Below are positions 33,197-33,520 of a stretch of DNA of 33,520 nucleotides, piece by piece (position 1 is the first letter of the stretch; each line of letters opens with the position of its first letter). Position numbers and translations under genes: made by a program. Under the pieces are notes generated by a model. That model was not told the DNA's origin, searched no databases, and saw nothing but the letters and a program-made list of their open reading frames with translations. The DNA is from Oscillibacter sp. (GTDB lineage: Bacteria; Bacillota; Clostridia; Oscillospirales; Oscillospiraceae), in the NCBI GenBank assembly GCA_017547085.1, contig JAFYQM010000026.1:1-33520 (forward strand), in the 5' to 3' direction.

Positions 33197-33520
33197 ATGA
33201 ATCGCAGATATCGCAAGACTGTCATCGCCGGTAACTGGAAGATGAACATGACCGCTACCGAGACCAAGAAGTTTGCCGAAGAGATCAAGAAGATCATGCC
33301 CCGCGCCAAGTGGTGCGAGACCCTGATCTGCGTCCCCGCCTGCAACATCTCCGTTGCCATGAAGGCCCTGAAGGATGCCCGCATCTCCGTCGGCGCCGAG
33401 AACGTCTACTTCGAGGAGAAGGGCGCTTACACCGGCGAGGTTTCCGCCGACATGCTGAAGGATCTGGGCGTGAAGTACGTCATCGTGGGCCACAGCGAGC
33501 GCCGCGAGTACTTCTGCGAG
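33197..33520 (+). CDS. tpiA: Triosephosphate isomerase, N-terminal part
   Basis: TIM-barrel enzyme interconverting dihydroxyacetone phosphate and glyceraldehyde 3-phosphate. The first 108 residues are present and the gene leaves the right edge of the window. VIAGNWKMNMT (about residues 9-19, catalytic Lys) is diagnostic, followed by GAENVYFEEKGAYTGEVSADML and the catalytic-His loop VIVGHSERREYF. ATG follows AAAGGAGAT. Adjacent to pgk as in many glycolytic clusters but driven by its own promoter. Confidence 0.97.
   Translation, partial: MNRRYRKTVIAGNWKMNMTATETKKFAEEIKKIMPRAKWCETLICVPACNISVAMKALKDARISVGAENVYFEEKGAYTGEVSADMLKDLGVKYVIVGHSERREYFCE

Overview
This window reads as chromosomal DNA from an anaerobic, GC-rich member of the Clostridia. 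The Oscillospirales (Oscillospiraceae/Ruminococcaceae-type gut anaerobes) are the likeliest home. Three things support this: a six-subunit Rnf complex, a clostridial-type thiolase, and an HrcA/CIRCE-controlled heat-shock operon with Gram-positive-style ribosome binding sites. An ECF folate transporter gene under a tetrahydrofolate riboswitch and an SLH-domain surface protein also fit. I see no phage, insertion sequence, CRISPR array, rRNA or tRNA. The genus is not determined.

Layout. Positions 1-2266 (minus strand) hold hrcA-grpE-dnaK behind a perfect CIRCE operator. Positions 2330-4441 (minus) hold folT-folC, a folate uptake and polyglutamylation pair led by a THF riboswitch with a readable Shine-Dalgarno-sequestering switch. 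Positions 4446-9776 (minus) hold rnfCDGEAB. Positions 9885-10834 (plus) hold a DUF975 membrane protein. Positions 10850-12914 hold a divergent pair: an ECF vitamin-type S component and a MocR/PdxR-like regulator in which the PLP-binding lysine is replaced by glutamine. Positions 12917-14421 (minus) hold an ArsR-type regulator, a thioredoxin-reductase-like flavoprotein lacking NADPH motifs, and thioredoxin, apparently one autoregulated redox operon. Positions 14464-16329 (plus) hold a long structured leader, rpe, and a D-cysteine desulfhydrase-like gene. Positions 16327-17160 hold five consecutive hairpins and recR.

Positions 17235-18104 (plus) encode an EamA-type transporter. Positions 18167-21322 (minus) encode a 1,024-residue secreted phosphodiester-glycosidase-like protein with three SLH repeats. 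Positions 21397-22488 (plus) hold a small ferredoxin and an AAC(3)-family acetyltransferase. Positions 22521-24009 (minus) hold a thiolase interrupted by an in-frame TAG, with a near-consensus promoter and Rex-like sites upstream. Positions 24047-30952 (minus) run glmU-like remnant-prs-pth-mfd-foldase lipoprotein. Positions 31159-33520 (plus) hold trmL, pgk and the start of tpiA.

How the genes fit together. Rnf couples reduced ferredoxin oxidation to NAD+ reduction and ion pumping. The thiolase, the small ferredoxin and the possibly ferredoxin-dependent thioredoxin reductase fit a metabolism centred on low-potential electrons and acyl-CoA chemistry. The observations most worth checking are the amber codon in thiolase (no complete gene in the window ends in TAG), the lysine-less MocR protein, the NADPH-motif-less thioredoxin reductase operon, the structured leader before rpe, the five-hairpin block before recR, and the reduced GlmU-like gene before prs.
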